Shown piece by piece: positions 22,300 to 35,501 of a stretch of 64,000 nt of DNA. Origin of the DNA: Rhynchospora pubera. Its lineage: Eukaryota; Streptophyta; Magnoliopsida; Poales; Cyperaceae. The DNA lies in NCBI GenBank assembly GCA_028095005.1, contig CM051462.1:172369955-172433954 (forward strand), written 5' to 3'. Numbering within the stretch: the stretch's first letter is position 1; each line of letters starts with the position of its first letter. The translations under genes and the position numbers were made by a program. Below the pieces are notes generated by a model, which was not told the DNA's origin, did no database searches, and saw nothing but the letters and a program-made list of their open reading frames with translations.

Positions 22300-23887
22300 T
22301 GTTGGAGTTATGTCTAAAAGTTAATAATTTAATGACTTAAATATTAATTTATGTTATAAATGATATTTAATCATTTGTTCCTAAGTTTATTATTGACAGA
22401 TCATTCAGGTTGAGGATCTGAATTGTGGATCTCTATAGATCATTCTTTAGATTGACAATAATAAATCTAAAACTGTCCATAATCTTGATAATTAACAAGG
22501 AACATTAATTATCATATGAGATTAGCATGCAAGTTAAGTTATGATTAAGTTCTACAAATCATAGGTAAAGAGTTATCAACTTAATTGCATATGTGTATGT
22601 TATTAGAACATAGTACATGACTTGACCTAATGAAATAAACATATGGATTGTGTTATGTGTCATTGTTTATTTCATATGAGTTTGATTCTAAGTTTGAGAT
22701 GATTCAATCTTTCCATATGAGAATAGGTTCTATAAATATCGTCTACCGCTGATTCCCGATAAGGGCTGCTATACAGACTTTATTTATATTCTCTTCAATT
22801 GTGCGGAAAAAACATTGTTCATTAAGAAAATTGTATGTTCCTCATCAGTATATTTAGTGAGTGATGATATCTGTTTGGGCCCCTTGATGGAGTTAAATTG
22901 TTTGGCCAATTTGTACAATCAATCCTAGATCAAGAAATGTATAATCTGTAAGAATGACACATTCCTATCTTGGATTATACAATGATATCATGTGACATAA
23001 GAATCAGACAAGAAATACTTTTATTTTTTATACAGGATTGAGATATTATACCAGTACATTATTTATGTGAATCGGAAATCATAACGTGTTGCTAGATATC
23101 ACTTATGATTATTGGAAATAAATAACGATTTATTTTTCATGTCCAACATAGCATAAATCCTCAAAGGATCACACAAATAGGACTTTAATCACACAGTGCA
23201 TTATTTATTTATTCACAACAGTAAGTACTGTGAAAATATGATTAGATTGATTAATTAATTATATACCGTTACGAACCGTTATAATTAATTAAATCGATGA
23301 AATTATATAAAAATAAATTAATGTAGTGGAATAATTATATTTAATTCAATACATTTTAATATAGTTGGAATAATTATATTAAAATAATGGACCATTATTT
23401 AATAGTAAATAAATAGCTCAATTGAAAAGCAAATTTGAGAGACTTTAATTATAAGAACTAAAAGGACCTCTTTGGAGGCTCTTTGTTCTAACCTTCTCTC
23501 TCCTCTCTCTTGCCCTCTTGAGGCCGCCACCACCCTCTCTCTCCCTCTCATGCTCATGTGTTGAGCTCTTTTTCTTCTCCATTATTTAAGAGGTTGATTA
23601 AAAGAAGAAGAAGAGAGAAAACTAAAGGGATTAGGCTTGTTCTTAGGTGTGCTAACACATACCTTGAGAACGTGGTTAATCTCCTTGGTGGACTCCAGGC
23701 GGCTGCCGGCGACGAGGTGGTGGAGGAGACGTGCACGCCATCGACTCCCATGCATTGGTCGCCATCCAATTACAATCCATTCTCATGTCGTGTGTTAATT
23801 ATTTGACAAGATCCTTGTGTTTGATGTTTAATTAAGATTAATTAGACGTAATTAACATAAAAAATTAAAATCAAACACTTTTTAACA
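22300..23887 (+). mobile_element. Solo LTR of an Angela/BARE-like Copia element
   Basis: 1588 bp starting TGTTGGAG and ending AACA, similar along its length to the LTRs of the complete element but clearly diverged. No internal region or second LTR adjoins it. The flanks are TATGT (22295-22299) and TATGC (23888-23892), a target duplication with one mismatch. It formed by recombination between two LTRs. Short ORFs inside (for example 23554-23806) are LTR sequence. Confidence 0.88.
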
Positions 23888-24081
23888 TATGCCGTACAGT
23901 AGTAGGCAGTAATATTTCACACATGTATAATAGGATTTTTATCACTACATCATAGAAAAGTTTCTGCATAATTAATCTAAATCATTTCGCACTATATCAA
24001 AATTCATGTTGTGTAAATTTTTAAAAAATTTCCATATTTTTCGGTGATAGTATTCCCTGCAAGAGAAGATAAATACTCTAA

Positions 24082-24237
24082 GGGTGCGTTTGGATAGGTG
24101 TGGGAAGAAGAGAAGAAGGGAAGAAGTGGGAAGAAGTATTGGAAAGTGTGTAACTTTGTGAAGAATTTGGATTGTTTATAATTTTTTTCTTCTTTCTTCC
24201 TTCTTCCACATTCTTCTTCTCTCATCCAAACGCCCCC
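24082..24237. mobile_element. MITE, GTTTGGAT family copy 2
   Basis: 156 bp with ends GGGTGCGTTTGGAT and ATCCAAACGCCCC, flanked by TAA at 24079-24081 and 24238-24240. TAA target sites are typical of PIF/Harbinger Tourist-like MITEs. It lies about 560 bp upstream of the kinase ATG. Confidence 0.8.
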
Positions 24238-24801
24238 TAAAGTAGTTCCTTTTGTGCTTTTTAGTTCGATTTATCCGAGCACATGTGACGATGTGCCAGT
24301 TTGCAAAGAAGATCAAGGGATATTAATCTTGCTTTTTCACATGATTCAACAAGTCTCATTGGTTGAGTTTGCACTTTTTTTACACCTCACAGTCACCGCT
24401 CTTTATTCTTCAATGCAAAATATAGTAATATCTTTGCTACAACCCCTGAAATTCCTACCTACACCATGACAGTGATACCCTATCCTGCTACACAGGCCTA
24501 GCCTCCCTCTTGCCATTTTTGGTAATTTTTCTCCTCTTTCTATCGCCCTCTATTCATTTCTTTTCTTTACATTTGTTCTCTTGAAAAGAGTAGTTGTCTA
24601 ACTGATTGGTTGTTCTATTACAATTTTTCATATTGGGTTTTAATCTCTGTTTAAAAAGTGTTAAATTTCCTGATCTTTTGAGTTTCTATGAACTGATGAA
24701 GAGCACTGGACCTTCCAGTTCCTTGCCTTTTGGAGCGAATTTGTGTACTCCAGAACTGAAGCTTGCCTTGGTTTATGCAATTACAGTATGATCATTTAGG
24801 A

Positions 24802-27021
24802 ATGGCAAGATTTGCAATTGGTTTTTACATCACTATTTGTGTTACTTTGTTGGTTCTCTCCAAGATTGTGGTGTCATACCTGCTCTATAGAAAGTGGGCC
24901 CGAAAGCGGAGAATTATTGAAAATTGTTTGTCAGGTGTTTTCATCTTTTATCCTTATTTTTTATTTTTCTTTAAATTATCCAAGAAGATGAGTTAGATAT
25001 TGAAAACTGTCATTTATAACATGTTTAACAGGTGGGAAGATGGTTATTTTTAGATCAACTATGACACAGTCGCTCAGTGCCAGTTCCTTCATGAAAATGG
25101 CGATGCGGTTGTCGAACAAAGACATTATCGGGTCGGGAGGCCACGGTACACTTTATCAACTTAGGATAAATGATACAACAGCATTCGCAGTGAAGAAAAT
25201 GAACAAGGGAAATGCCGAAATTGATCGTGGATTTGAAAGAGAACTTGTAGCCATAGGGGATATAAAGCATCGAAACATTGTGCGCCTCCATGGATACTAC
25301 ATTGCACCCCAGTTCAATCTCTTGATATATGAACTTATGCCCAATAGAAGCTTGGATTGTTTCCTTCATGGTAAATTGTTATTTACTTGATTTAGTTTTA
25401 TTCTGATGAAGTAGTTGCCATTAAAAATAAATCACATACGTACGTTTGAATTTTTGAGTTGTTCTTAGTGTTCAAGAGTATATAAATATAACAGGAATTA
25501 TAAGCGCCATCGGCAAATATACCATCCCAGCCATCGTTAAATACAAAATGAACATATACAGCAAATAAGATGAACATATAGACAATCTAAGTGAACGCAT
25601 ACAAATAAATAAGTGTTGTCATCACTTGTTCAAAAATTTACATGCATATTCAACTAATTTTCATTGAACTTATTTATTTGTATGTGTTCACTTAGATCGT
25701 CTATATGTTCACTTTGTTTGCTGTATATGTTCACTTTATAATTAGCGATGACAGAGATGACAAAACTTTTTGCGCGTAACGAGATATTATCACATTATAA
25801 ACTTTGGGCCGGAAATGGGCCTATGCAGGCTAGAGAACAGAACAGAGTTTTCCAAGTGCCAAAGTGGGGTTCTGCTTGCGTGTGCCCTCATATCAAATAC
25901 TACACATTATGTATCACATCACATTATATAGTTGGTAAAAAGAAATTATTGCTTTGTAAATTCCTTAAACAGTGAAAGAATAAGCCGAGTACCACTTTCT
26001 ACAACAGTTCCATTAGTTGGCAAAAATTCTATCAAATCATACACTGATGATTCATCGGCTCTATTAAACTTAGATGTAAAAGCTCAGGCTCAATTCCATC
26101 CGTTAATGTTTCATCCTATCAAATACATTAATGTAAATCCTTGTAGGAAAATTCGACAAAAAGAGATCACTTGATTGGCCAACAAGGCTGAGAGTAGCAG
26201 TAAGTGCGGCACGAGGGATAGCATATCTTCATCACGACTGCATCCCGCATATAATACAGAGAGATATTAAATCAAGCAACATCCTCTTGGACCAAAACAT
26301 GGAAGCTAGGATTTCAGACTTCGGTCTCGCTACATTGATGCAGCCTAATAAGAGTCATGTTTCAACTGTTGTTGCCGGAACATTTGGATATCTTGCACCA
26401 GGTATATCAGTATATGATATACTCAATATAAATTTCATGCAATAATGGTACTTACTGAATCGATATTACAATAAAAATAAAATCTCAAGCAGTAGTTAAG
26501 ATCATGTGGTCATATATATCTCAGAATTAATTAATATGCAAATGATCTTCAAAAGATATTTAGTTGCAACATTTTTTTTTCAAAAAGTTGACATTGATGT
26601 TTTAACAGAATACTTTGACACTGGAAGAGCTACTACGAAAGGAGATATATACAGCTTTGGTGTGGTTTTGCTTGAATTACTGACAGGAAAAAGACCAACT
26701 GACGAATCTTTCATTGAAAACGGCACAAATCTTGTTAACTGGGTAATTGCCATACACCCTATTAGGTGTATAATAACTAAATTATTTGTTCCTTTGTTAA
26801 AATATATGTGTCACATTTAATGGTACACACTATGTGTTTTACAGGTGAAAGAAACGGTGAAAGAGAATAGAGAAGAAGAAACCATTGACAATGCTGTTGT
26901 ATCCTTTCCGATATCAGAAATAAAAGCAGTATTTTGCATTGCAGAGAAATGCCTAGAAGTAGAGCCATTGAAGAGGCCGACCATGGTGGATGTGCTGAAG
27001 ATGTTAGAGCAAGTGAAGTAG
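24802..27021 (+). CDS. Receptor-like Ser/Thr kinase, At1g78530-like, 345 aa
   Basis: Five exons join in phase with GT-AG introns: 24802-24934, 25032-25370, 26147-26401, 26609-26742 and 26845-27021. The protein has almost no ectodomain. One transmembrane segment lies at about residues 4-27, then a basic stretch, then a kinase domain. Glycine loop at 78-83, ATP-binding Lys99, alpha-C Glu115, DFG at 215-217, and an APE motif split by the third intron. The catalytic loop reads Q-R-D (195-197) instead of the usual H-R-D; the Asp base is kept. Start, length and a KMVIFRS stretch after the membrane segment match the At1g78530 group (Arabidopsis member 355 aa), placed near FEI-type LRR kinases but lacking LRRs. 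It probably phosphorylates partners at the plasma membrane; the substrate is unknown. Confidence 0.9.
25510..25775. mobile_element. Hairpin MITE in kinase intron 2
   Basis: Two arms are inverted copies, with GTGAACATATACAGCAAA-type sequence and ACATACAAATAAATAAG on both sides of a centre near 25640. No coding. It lies wholly within the intron 25371-26146 and should be spliced out. Confidence 0.6.
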
Positions 27022-28114
27022 ATATACATTAACATGTGGAAAAAAATTATTTAGATGCAATTGGTTTAGTAATTGATTTTTACATTCGGATAAACTGTTT
27101 TCATTTCAAAAGAGTGTACCATGCATTTCAAGAAATGTTTTTGAATGTGCTTGTTTACAAAATTTTATTGAAATATTATAGTACGTGCCATGAACCATTT
27201 TATTAACTGTGAAATCGCATTGCATTAACTGAGAAATTAATACCTAACTGGCCTTTCCTCGATTTACATACTTTAATATTCCTCGTTTTCAATCAAAACG
27301 CCTCAATAGCTAATTAACTAATTTCCATAGACAAAACATAAATGTCTCTTTTTTGAAGTAAATGGACAAACTGATGTCACTGTAAGTACATGTACGCGTA
27401 ATCAAGCTTCTCTTATCATGTGCGCAGTTTAGTAGTAAAGATATTTCTAGGAAAAAGCTGTGTCAAGAGAATTCTCTAAACCAGGGGCACCAATTAAGCC
27501 ACGAGTCTATAGGTCATAGTCTAGAGGAAGAAAATGACCTAGTCAAATTACAACTTGTCACGTAATATCGTTTCTTTCTCTCTACATGGACCCCACCAGC
27601 TCCAAGGTCCAATCAATAGGCTCTCTGGTCTACTCCCCTCCTTTTCCATTTCCGTGTCAAACCAGTTACCACGTTGTTCTCGTGCATGGCCTTTTCGCTG
27701 CCTTGACCAGAGAAGAAGGTGCAAGACTTGCAATTTCAGAGATCTACGCTTATGCACAATCAAGTGATAACGCCACGGAAAAGAAAAGAAAAGAAAACGA
27801 TAATAAAAGGAAAAGAAAAGGAGATACAAGTTATCAAAGTATAATATGATATTTAGTATGAACAGGTCTCCTTTTTGTCTTTATTATCTGCTTTAATTAT
27901 CAACAACAGAATAAAAAAAAAAGAAACTCAACAAATTATACTAATTTTGGCCTTAATTATACATCACCAATAGTCACCTCTTTATCCTAAATAATAAACA
28001 GGAACTATCCAAACAAACATATTTACGTGTGTACCCAGTCTTTCCCCTCAAATGGAAAAAGGGAAAAAATGAAAAGAAACTAAACAACAGAAGCTTCTAT
28101 TCTCTGTATGTCTA
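27022..28114. other. Kinase-WRKY intergenic region
   Basis: The two genes converge here, so this holds both 3' ends. No other gene is supported. Overlapping ORFs at 27555-27849 have no domain and end in an A/G-rich run near 27780-27830. Confidence 0.5.
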
Positions 28115-30369
28115 TTAGGATTGTCTGTTGTCGCTGCTGGTGTTGTGGTTGTGGTTCTCGGCATTACTTCGGTTTTGTTGGTTTGCGCCTCCACCAATTA
28201 TAGAAGAGATAGCAGCAGCCAGTGCCATGGTGAAGTTCGGATCTGCTGTTATTGCAGCAGCTGCAGCACTCACTGTGTCAGAAAGGGGTCCTGCTGCACC
28301 CGGCACAGGCAACGGTGGCTTGCCATGTGGGAACTGCACAGTTGATGCATCCACCTCTGATGACATCTGAAGCCCAGAAAATTTTGATTGGTTGTACATC
28401 ACTGGCTGGCCAAACATCTGTGCTTGAGGCACGACTGGTACCTGGAATTGGGTTGGTGGGCGCTGGAACTGGATAGGGTTTGGGTTCTGTGTTAGGTCCA
28501 ATGTAACTGTCGGGAAAGGTGCCGATGCTGATATGGTAGCCATGTTTGAGGAGCAAGGTAGGATTGTTCGTGCTAGGAAGTTTGTATTCATCATGCCCTC
28601 TGGACTTGACATGGAGCCTGAGAGGAGCATCGAGGCAGCGGCTGAGGTGGTCGAGGCCATGGCCATGGCAGCAGGCGGGAGGGGATGGTTGTGGGTCCCT
28701 TCGTATGTGGTTATCAGAATCGTCCTGTCTTCCGCACACCTTTGCACCTATATTTATATCAAACGTAGATCAATGATTAATTAATTAACCACTCACTTGA
28801 CAAGCAATTAATGTATAGTAACAAATAACAATATTTGTTAATATATAAGTTAATTCAATATTGGATAACTTGGATTTATTATTGCTTACCTGTTTACGAA
28901 CGGGGCAGCCGCTGGCCATGGTGCAACGGTAGTAGGCACGAGGACAGGGGTTTCCCTTTGCCATTTTCTGTCCATATTTCCTCCATTGGCATCCATCAGC
29001 AATCTATTTCGATGAATAGTTTACATCAGTATCAATTGAAGTAATGATCACTAAATCATACATATAATTGCAGCAAGGTATGACATAAAATATATAACTA
29101 TTTGATAGTTTTGCTTACAATTGGTGCTTCAGAGCGAGCGCGAACTGAGACGCGAGCTTTTCTCATGGTAGCATCCTGGGCCTGCTCGCCACTCTTTGCG
29201 GGGCCTGAGTCAGGCTGGGCCAAAGAAGGGTCAGGGCTGTCAACTGGGTTGCTTTTTTCATTATCGAAAGGAGCAATCTCTTTTGAAACTGTGCGGGACG
29301 GGCTTGCTTCCTCAGTTGAAGAGTTTGATTGCTCCTCAGCTGCATCTGTAGCTGCTTGGCCCAGATCAAGGAACTGCCTTGGTACAACTGCACTAGGCAC
29401 AACTGCACTGCCTTGTGCTTCTGTTTTTGCTTCCATTTTCTCATCCGCATCCTAAAATAGGTCCATCTCATCATTGTTAATTATTAGTCCAATAAAACAG
29501 TCTACTCTATATGATATCATTCATGGTACTTAGGTCTTAGGAGGGTTTATATGTATTTTATATGAGCATAAACAATCATAAATGTACTCATAAAGAATTA
29601 TAATATCTGGTTTTAGGTTGTGTTAAACTGTTAATACCTGAGGGGTGTTTCTGGAGTTTCTTTGTTGCATGAGAGAGATGAGGTGCATGTGGAGAGCGTT
29701 GTAGTTGGAGGTGACTTGGTTTAGCATTCCTCTCAACCTCTGATTCTCTTCATTCATCCTCTGGAGCTCGGCTTGCATCGCGGCCAACTGAATGGACATC
29801 AAAGATCAAACCATGCATTCCAGTTAGAAAAATTGGCTCAAAACTTGAAATGGAAACTCACTTTGACAAAAAAAAGAAAAAGAAAAATGGTACATATTAA
29901 CTAAAACAAATTCAAGTAATGATCTAGTTACCTCGCTTCTGCCTTTGATATCCTCCTCGCTGGCAGACGCCACGTCATCCACCGTTGACTGGTCGCTTCC
30001 TGTGTTGCCAGTCGTCAAAAGCTGCAACAAGACAAGACGCAAATAAAACCAATTTCAGATCAGAATTGAAACAAAACATAAATCATAATGAAAACATAAA
30101 AAACATCATTAACAGTTACTAACATTGATGGTGAGATCTTCCTTCTTGATGCCTGGACCTGATGAGACCTTGAGATCCAATTCGGGCTCGAGGCGGCTCC
30201 TCTTCTTCTTCTTCTCGTCGGAGAAGAAATCGACCTCGACCGAGGAAGGTTCCATGGCGGCAGTGGGCCCACTTCTCAGCTTGAGTGTGGAGAGGAAGTC
30301 TCTGGACTGGAAGAACGGAGCGCCGCTGGTCAGAAATCCGATACCTCCCCCGGCGATCCCTCTTTCCAT
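28115..30369 (-). CDS. WRKY transcription factor, group IIb (WRKY6/31/42-like), 521 aa
   Basis: Six exons, all joined in phase 0: 30369-30124, 30021-29932, 29787-29638, 29451-29119, 29003-28890 and 28747-28115. A basic KKKKRSR patch in exon 1 is a likely nuclear signal. Exon 3 encodes a leucine-zipper coiled coil (about residues 113-150). The WRKY domain has WRKYGQK at 280-286 and a C-X5-C-X23-H-X-H zinc site (Cys300, Cys306, His330, His332). The intron falls just before VQR, the V-type position of groups IIa and IIb. The Ala- and Pro-rich C terminus carries MASTTSAAASMLL and PFPTVTLDLT stretches typical of WRKY6, 31 and 42. It binds W-box DNA (TTGACC/T). Relatives act in senescence, phosphate and defence responses; the role here is inferred from family. 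It looks fully intact. Confidence 0.95.
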
Positions 30370-30490
30370 GTAACGATCGCAGAAGAAGAGAGAGATGGAG
30401 ATGAAAGAGTGTCAAAGAGAGAGAAGAGAAGAGAGGTGTGAAGTCTTTTTACTGGTGACAAAAGGAGGTGAATATAAAGAGATGGGACTT
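30370..30490 (-). promoter_or_regulatory. WRKY 5' UTR and core promoter
   Basis: On the minus strand a CT-rich leader (about 30371-30430) precedes the ATG, and a TTTATATT box lies near 30471-30480. Farther upstream, full W-boxes on either strand are seen at 31510-31515 and 31751-31756, with extra TTGAC cores near 31358, 31468 and 31645. Self-regulation by WRKY proteins is known for WRKY6, so these are plausible sites, not proven ones. Confidence 0.4.
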
Positions 30491-33400
30491 GGAGGAGAAA
30501 CTGGAGATGACATCAGATGATGCGTCAGGAGGACAACTGGAGGAGTGGGAAAGGCGTGAGACCCAGGTAACGTTGGGTCTAGTTTAGTCCGGTCTGGGAG
30601 ACTCCTTTTCCATTTATCCTCATCCTCTGCAATTATTATCCTCCAATCATCCTTTATTACATTAAAATGTATTCAAATAATCAACTTTTAAAAAAAATAT
30701 ATTTTTTTCTGTAAAATTTTATACTATAATTTTTATTAATTAACTGGAATAATATTTCGGGAAGTTTATTTTAAGAATTATTCAACTTTAGAGGAATTGT
30801 GTGAAAACTGAAGTAAACCCTAGCCGGCTTCAAAGGAAGATTTTTCCTGTTCCGAATAAAAAAGGTGAGATATTTCTTGTTGAACATCGCCGTACACACG
30901 GTTAGAACTTGCAACTGGACCAGAAAAGAACTGAGAGATACTCCTTGGGGAGTGGGTCTTGTTCGTCTGTGGCACTAACTTGCATGCATTTCAATTACTA
31001 CAATAGCAAATGCAGCATTAATTTATGCACTAAAAAATAACATATACAATTAGAATACATAATTTTCATTACTGTCTCATTCACAAGGACTTGACTATTG
31101 TGAATTTGTGAAAAGAAAAGTTTTAACTAAAATTAACCTGTTAATTATTTTGATGAATGAAAAATTATATAAGAAAGTGCCACAGAAAATCAAGTCTTGC
31201 ACAAAAATGGATTAAAAAATGAATGGCTATGACTTGGGAGTTGGGGGAGGAAAACGGGAAATGACTAGGTTAATATAGTATAATTTAGTGTTATTACTAT
31301 TATTATGTGGGTCTGAATAAACCAACGACTTCGCTGTTAGTTTAGTTTATCACTTTTGTCAAAGTCTTGGCTCTGGAATAGAAAGGAAAGGAAATCTTCT
31401 ATTCTTTCTTTCTTATCCCTAATTAATTAATTGATTCACCTCTCCTCCGAGTTCAGAGTCCAATATTTTGACAACAAGGAAAACTTAGACACAGAGAGCA
31501 GAGAGAGCGAGTCAAAGTGGCCCAATTGATTGAGATCACGTTCTCTGTGTCATCTCTTACTATATGCTTTCTTCAAATGGGTCAATGATTATTGATTGAA
31601 ATGCTTCAAGGATTGAACTGTTACATAAACATATGTAAGAAGATTTGACACAGAGAATCAGGGAATAGTGAGGAAGGGAGAGCTTCAAAGTGAATGCACC
31701 GGTTTCCGATTGGGCCGGCGCGTTCCACGTGAGGGAAATCGTCAACTGTATTGACCCGGACCCACCTTTGTTATCTCAGATCTCGAGTGTGCCAGCCTCT
31801 CCTTTTGCAGAAAATCCATATCCTCTCCAGTCCGGAATCTGGTGGACCTGACAACTGAGGAAGTGGTAGTTAGGGGAGGAGAAACGAGTGTGGGGCCCAC
31901 TGATCGCGGTCCACAGAGTCAGAGTGGACCAGCAGCGCAGACCTAATACCTCGCTGCCACGTTTCGTGTCAGAACTGACTGGAGACTGCGGCGCACTGGA
32001 CCCTACCTAGCTATATGCCTTTCTGTTTCTATGTTTACAGTCACCCTTTGCAATTTACACCATGCAATGCAAGGTCAAAATTTTGTCTAATTAATTTTCT
32101 GTATTTCAAAGAATTATCTTGATAGGGTTATTTTATGACAATTACATGGCCATTTAATTTATATACTAGAATTACAATGTTATTATGTTCCATTATTTAT
32201 CATGATTATTGGAAAAAGACTACGTACTCTCATGTGTATCACGCCGCCTCTATGATTATGAACTGTAGGAGTGTACAAGCGTAACAAGAATGCTCATATT
32301 AATTAAGCTTACTTGATCGGTATAGCAGTTTGAAATTTCGATTAAGCTTATAAAGCCAGCTATTGGAAAAATTTTCTGTTCTTTACTTTGCCCTCTTGTG
32401 GAAGCAAGCGCTAATATTAGTATTTTAGTGAGGAGTCGGACAATTTACTTATAAAACATGGGCATTATAATATTTTCACAGCAATCGTACGTATAATGTT
32501 ATTTATACAAAGTAACATTGCTGATTTATAGAAATGCATCTCAACATAATGTAATGTTAATAAGCGGGCATGCATGAATTTCCATCTGTTCATGAATATT
32601 AAGATTGTTCACGAACAATATATATCACCAAGATATAATATGATTAGGCACTTCAAATGACGTAGTTGTTGTATTGAAAGGAAGGATGTAAAAAATAAAA
32701 TATATATGTAGTTTAATATTCCAAGATAATCTTTGAGCAAAAGAAGAATAAAAATAAAAAGCTAATTAAGGTTCAATTACATAGACCACAAGCATAGGAA
32801 TAAATACTAATAAAAGACCCTAAATCAATATATTGATCATTCATGCGGGTAAATTAGCTTATTAATTATAAATACGGAAAATATTTTTTTGTCTTGTTTC
32901 ATATTTTCTTGCATTCAAAACCAAATCTGCTTCGGATTTGTCACTCGTTGAAAATAATAATGTAGCCATCTGTATTTTGTTGATATTGAGTAAGAAAATG
33001 CTACCTTTAATTTTGTTTGAGTATGGAAATTTCTTTTACCTATTTTCTAAGCACGGATCTTGAAAACGTTAAGAAAACATGTAACAAATTAAGTCTAACA
33101 CTCATGCGCCTGCCAACGAAATTACTGGTACGTGTCAATGCCTGCTGGTATATAGAGCCTGATTAAAAATTATTATATATGCTACTTTCTAGATGCATTA
33201 ATATATTTTGCATTTCCTAATCAAGCAAACTTGTCCATATTAAGAAAGAAATAACAAGCATATATCTTTTTTTATGTACATATCAAGCATATTTTCTTAG
33301 CCCGGGATATATTTGAAAGAAAGATCATATATACAAAGGCTATCAACTTAAGAGGGGTTAATGAATTCAATAGTAAATATATGTCGTCTATACATTATCT

Positions 33401-33918
33401 TCATATTTATCACTGCACTCAATTTCATCTAATGCAAAGTAAATATATATATAGATTAAACCGTTCAATTAATTCGAACTGTTTATTGCTTTGAGTTTGT
33501 CTATATATATTATATGTATATTCTAGCGATCTATATATTGTCCTCTTACTTAAATTTTGGCATGTGCTGACCTAACATATATGGACCCAGTCCAATTTAA
33601 TAGTCAAACCAAATGAGAAAGGACAGTTGGTTTAGGATTCATTAAAATTCAAAATTCATATGGAAAATGTTTGAAGTCGCTAGGTTGAAAATAATTATTT
33701 CTAAGTAATCTTAGAAACGAAGCTTCATGGCAGTTGGATATTAGTTAGTCAATGTAATTTCTTTTTTGTAGTAAGCAACAATATCTCGCATTTTTTATTT
33801 TTCTATTGGTACCATTGCAGAAAAAGTTACTGGATTAGAAACGTGAATATAAAGATCCTCGTTCTTTATTTTTTCAGTTGATACATTTAGAGCGTTATGT
33901 ATTTTTCACTTGATAATT
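30491..33918. other. Upstream WRKY region and gene-poor DNA
   Basis: The first 1.5 kb (to about 32020) is less AT-rich and probably includes the WRKY promoter. Beyond it the sequence is very AT-rich without ORFs above about 60 codons, and no RNA gene or transposon end was recognised. Confidence 0.5.
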
Positions 33919-34190
33919 TGTGTGTTTGGATGAGCCGGAATAGGAAATAGGAATAAGAAATTTCGGTTTGCGTGCTTATTCTTATACCATGGTTCTGTTA
34001 TTATAGGAATAAGGGCTCAAATTTTTATAGGAATAGTTTGTATTTTTATACCATGGTTCTGTTATTATAGGAATAAGGGCTCAAATTTCTTATTCTTGTT
34101 TTGTTTGGATTGCACAAGAATAAAAATAAGCACGCAAACCGAAATTCTTTATTCCTATTTCCTATTCCCGACTCATCCAAACACACGTTA
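33919..34190. mobile_element. MITE with GTGTGTTTGGATGAG ends
   Basis: Arms of about 65 bp at 33919-33985 and 34124-34188 are inverted copies, both reading GGAATAGGAAATAGGAATAA. Inside, a roughly 60-bp unit containing CCATGGTTCTGTTATTATAGG is repeated in tandem (from 33989 and from 34050). The outer flanks also repeat a TTTAGAGCGTTATGTAT phrase (33887, 34219). Confidence 0.7.
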
Positions 34191-35500
34191 TATATGTATT
34201 TTTTTTTCACTTGATAAATTTAGAGCGTTATGTATATTTTCACTTGATACATTCCTTGAAATGTTATATATATACACATATTAGATTTTCCCAAGTGTTT
34301 CTAAGACTAACGAAAGATTATTTTAAAGCACAAATCTTCAGTACAACATAATTAAAGTTATTATTTCTAACTTATTGTATTAAAAACGACGGCAGCTATA
34401 TTACAACGTCCAGTGACGATCGGCAAAGCCACAGCCCACAGTCATTAAATGGGGTGCAATTAATGTCACCCATTCAATTTCCTAATTATGTTTATGTATA
34501 TTTACAACATAATTTTTTAGTATACATGTATTTTCTCTATAAATATTATATTTGACCCCCATAATAAATATAAAATAATTCTACTATTGACCCCGTACAT
34601 AAATCATAATTTATGCTTAATATATAATCATGTGAATAAAAATCAACATTTAATATAGTACTTTGAACCCCATTACAATTTTTTCTGGCCTCACCTATAC
34701 TTAAAACATTACAAGGCCAAAGTGTGAAAACATTAATTAAGGATGTTAAACAATATAATATATATAAGTACGTACTGCAAAATTGAGATGAAAAGAAGGT
34801 ATATATTAGCTCGGTCAAAAGTCGTCGGGATCCAAATATATAACTAATGAACCAGATATCTTTCTTAGTTAATCAAAGATATCATTTGCAATTTTCTATG
34901 TATTTTTTTTAACTGGTCAGACAAGAACAGGTTGCCCAACTGACGAGTACTTTATTTACATTATGTTTCACATCTCCATATTTCTTCCTTCAACAATAAT
35001 TCTAAGTAATACATAGTTTGTATATGCAAATAGTGTAAGGAGCATACAAGAATACTTACTATTCATAATTCATATAATCGTACAATCAACGTTATAGAAT
35101 AATTTGAAAGTTATATATACAAAAAATAATTAATTAAGAGTATGAATAACTGAAATATGATGAAATAGCATTCATACATGTGCCGTATTTAATGCTCATA
35201 ATACACACAAAAGGTATTTAATAGTGATTTTCTAACCACTTAAATTGACATTTCACTGTATATAAAACAATCATTGGATGCACCTATTGCTTAAAGTTTT
35301 TCATGAATTAGTTTTAGAGGCAAAATTTTTTATTTTAATAAGAATTGTATATAATAAAATAATCAATCTTGCATTTTAAAAGTATTCTGTTATTTATTTC
35401 GTTATTAATTATTGAAAAACGTGGGTCAATTCAAAACAACTTATAGAAGTCTTCAAATGGGAAGAAATAGAGAATTAAGGAAAATATACATATATAGTTC
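34191..35500. other. AT-rich intergenic DNA
   Basis: No gene, RNA or element end recognised. The minus ORF at 34546-34818 has no domain and a composition like its surroundings. Confidence 0.5.
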
Positions 35501-35501
35501 T

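Noticed and set aside
22300..23887. A complete second Copia element
   Set aside because: Only one LTR is present, with near-matching flanks directly at both ends.
27555..27849. Overlapping plus-strand ORFs between kinase and WRKY
   Set aside because: No domain, several frames open together, and an A/G-rich low-complexity end.
31560..31745. 61-codon minus ORF upstream of WRKY as a small gene
   Set aside because: No domain, no start context or splice support; lies in the presumed promoter.
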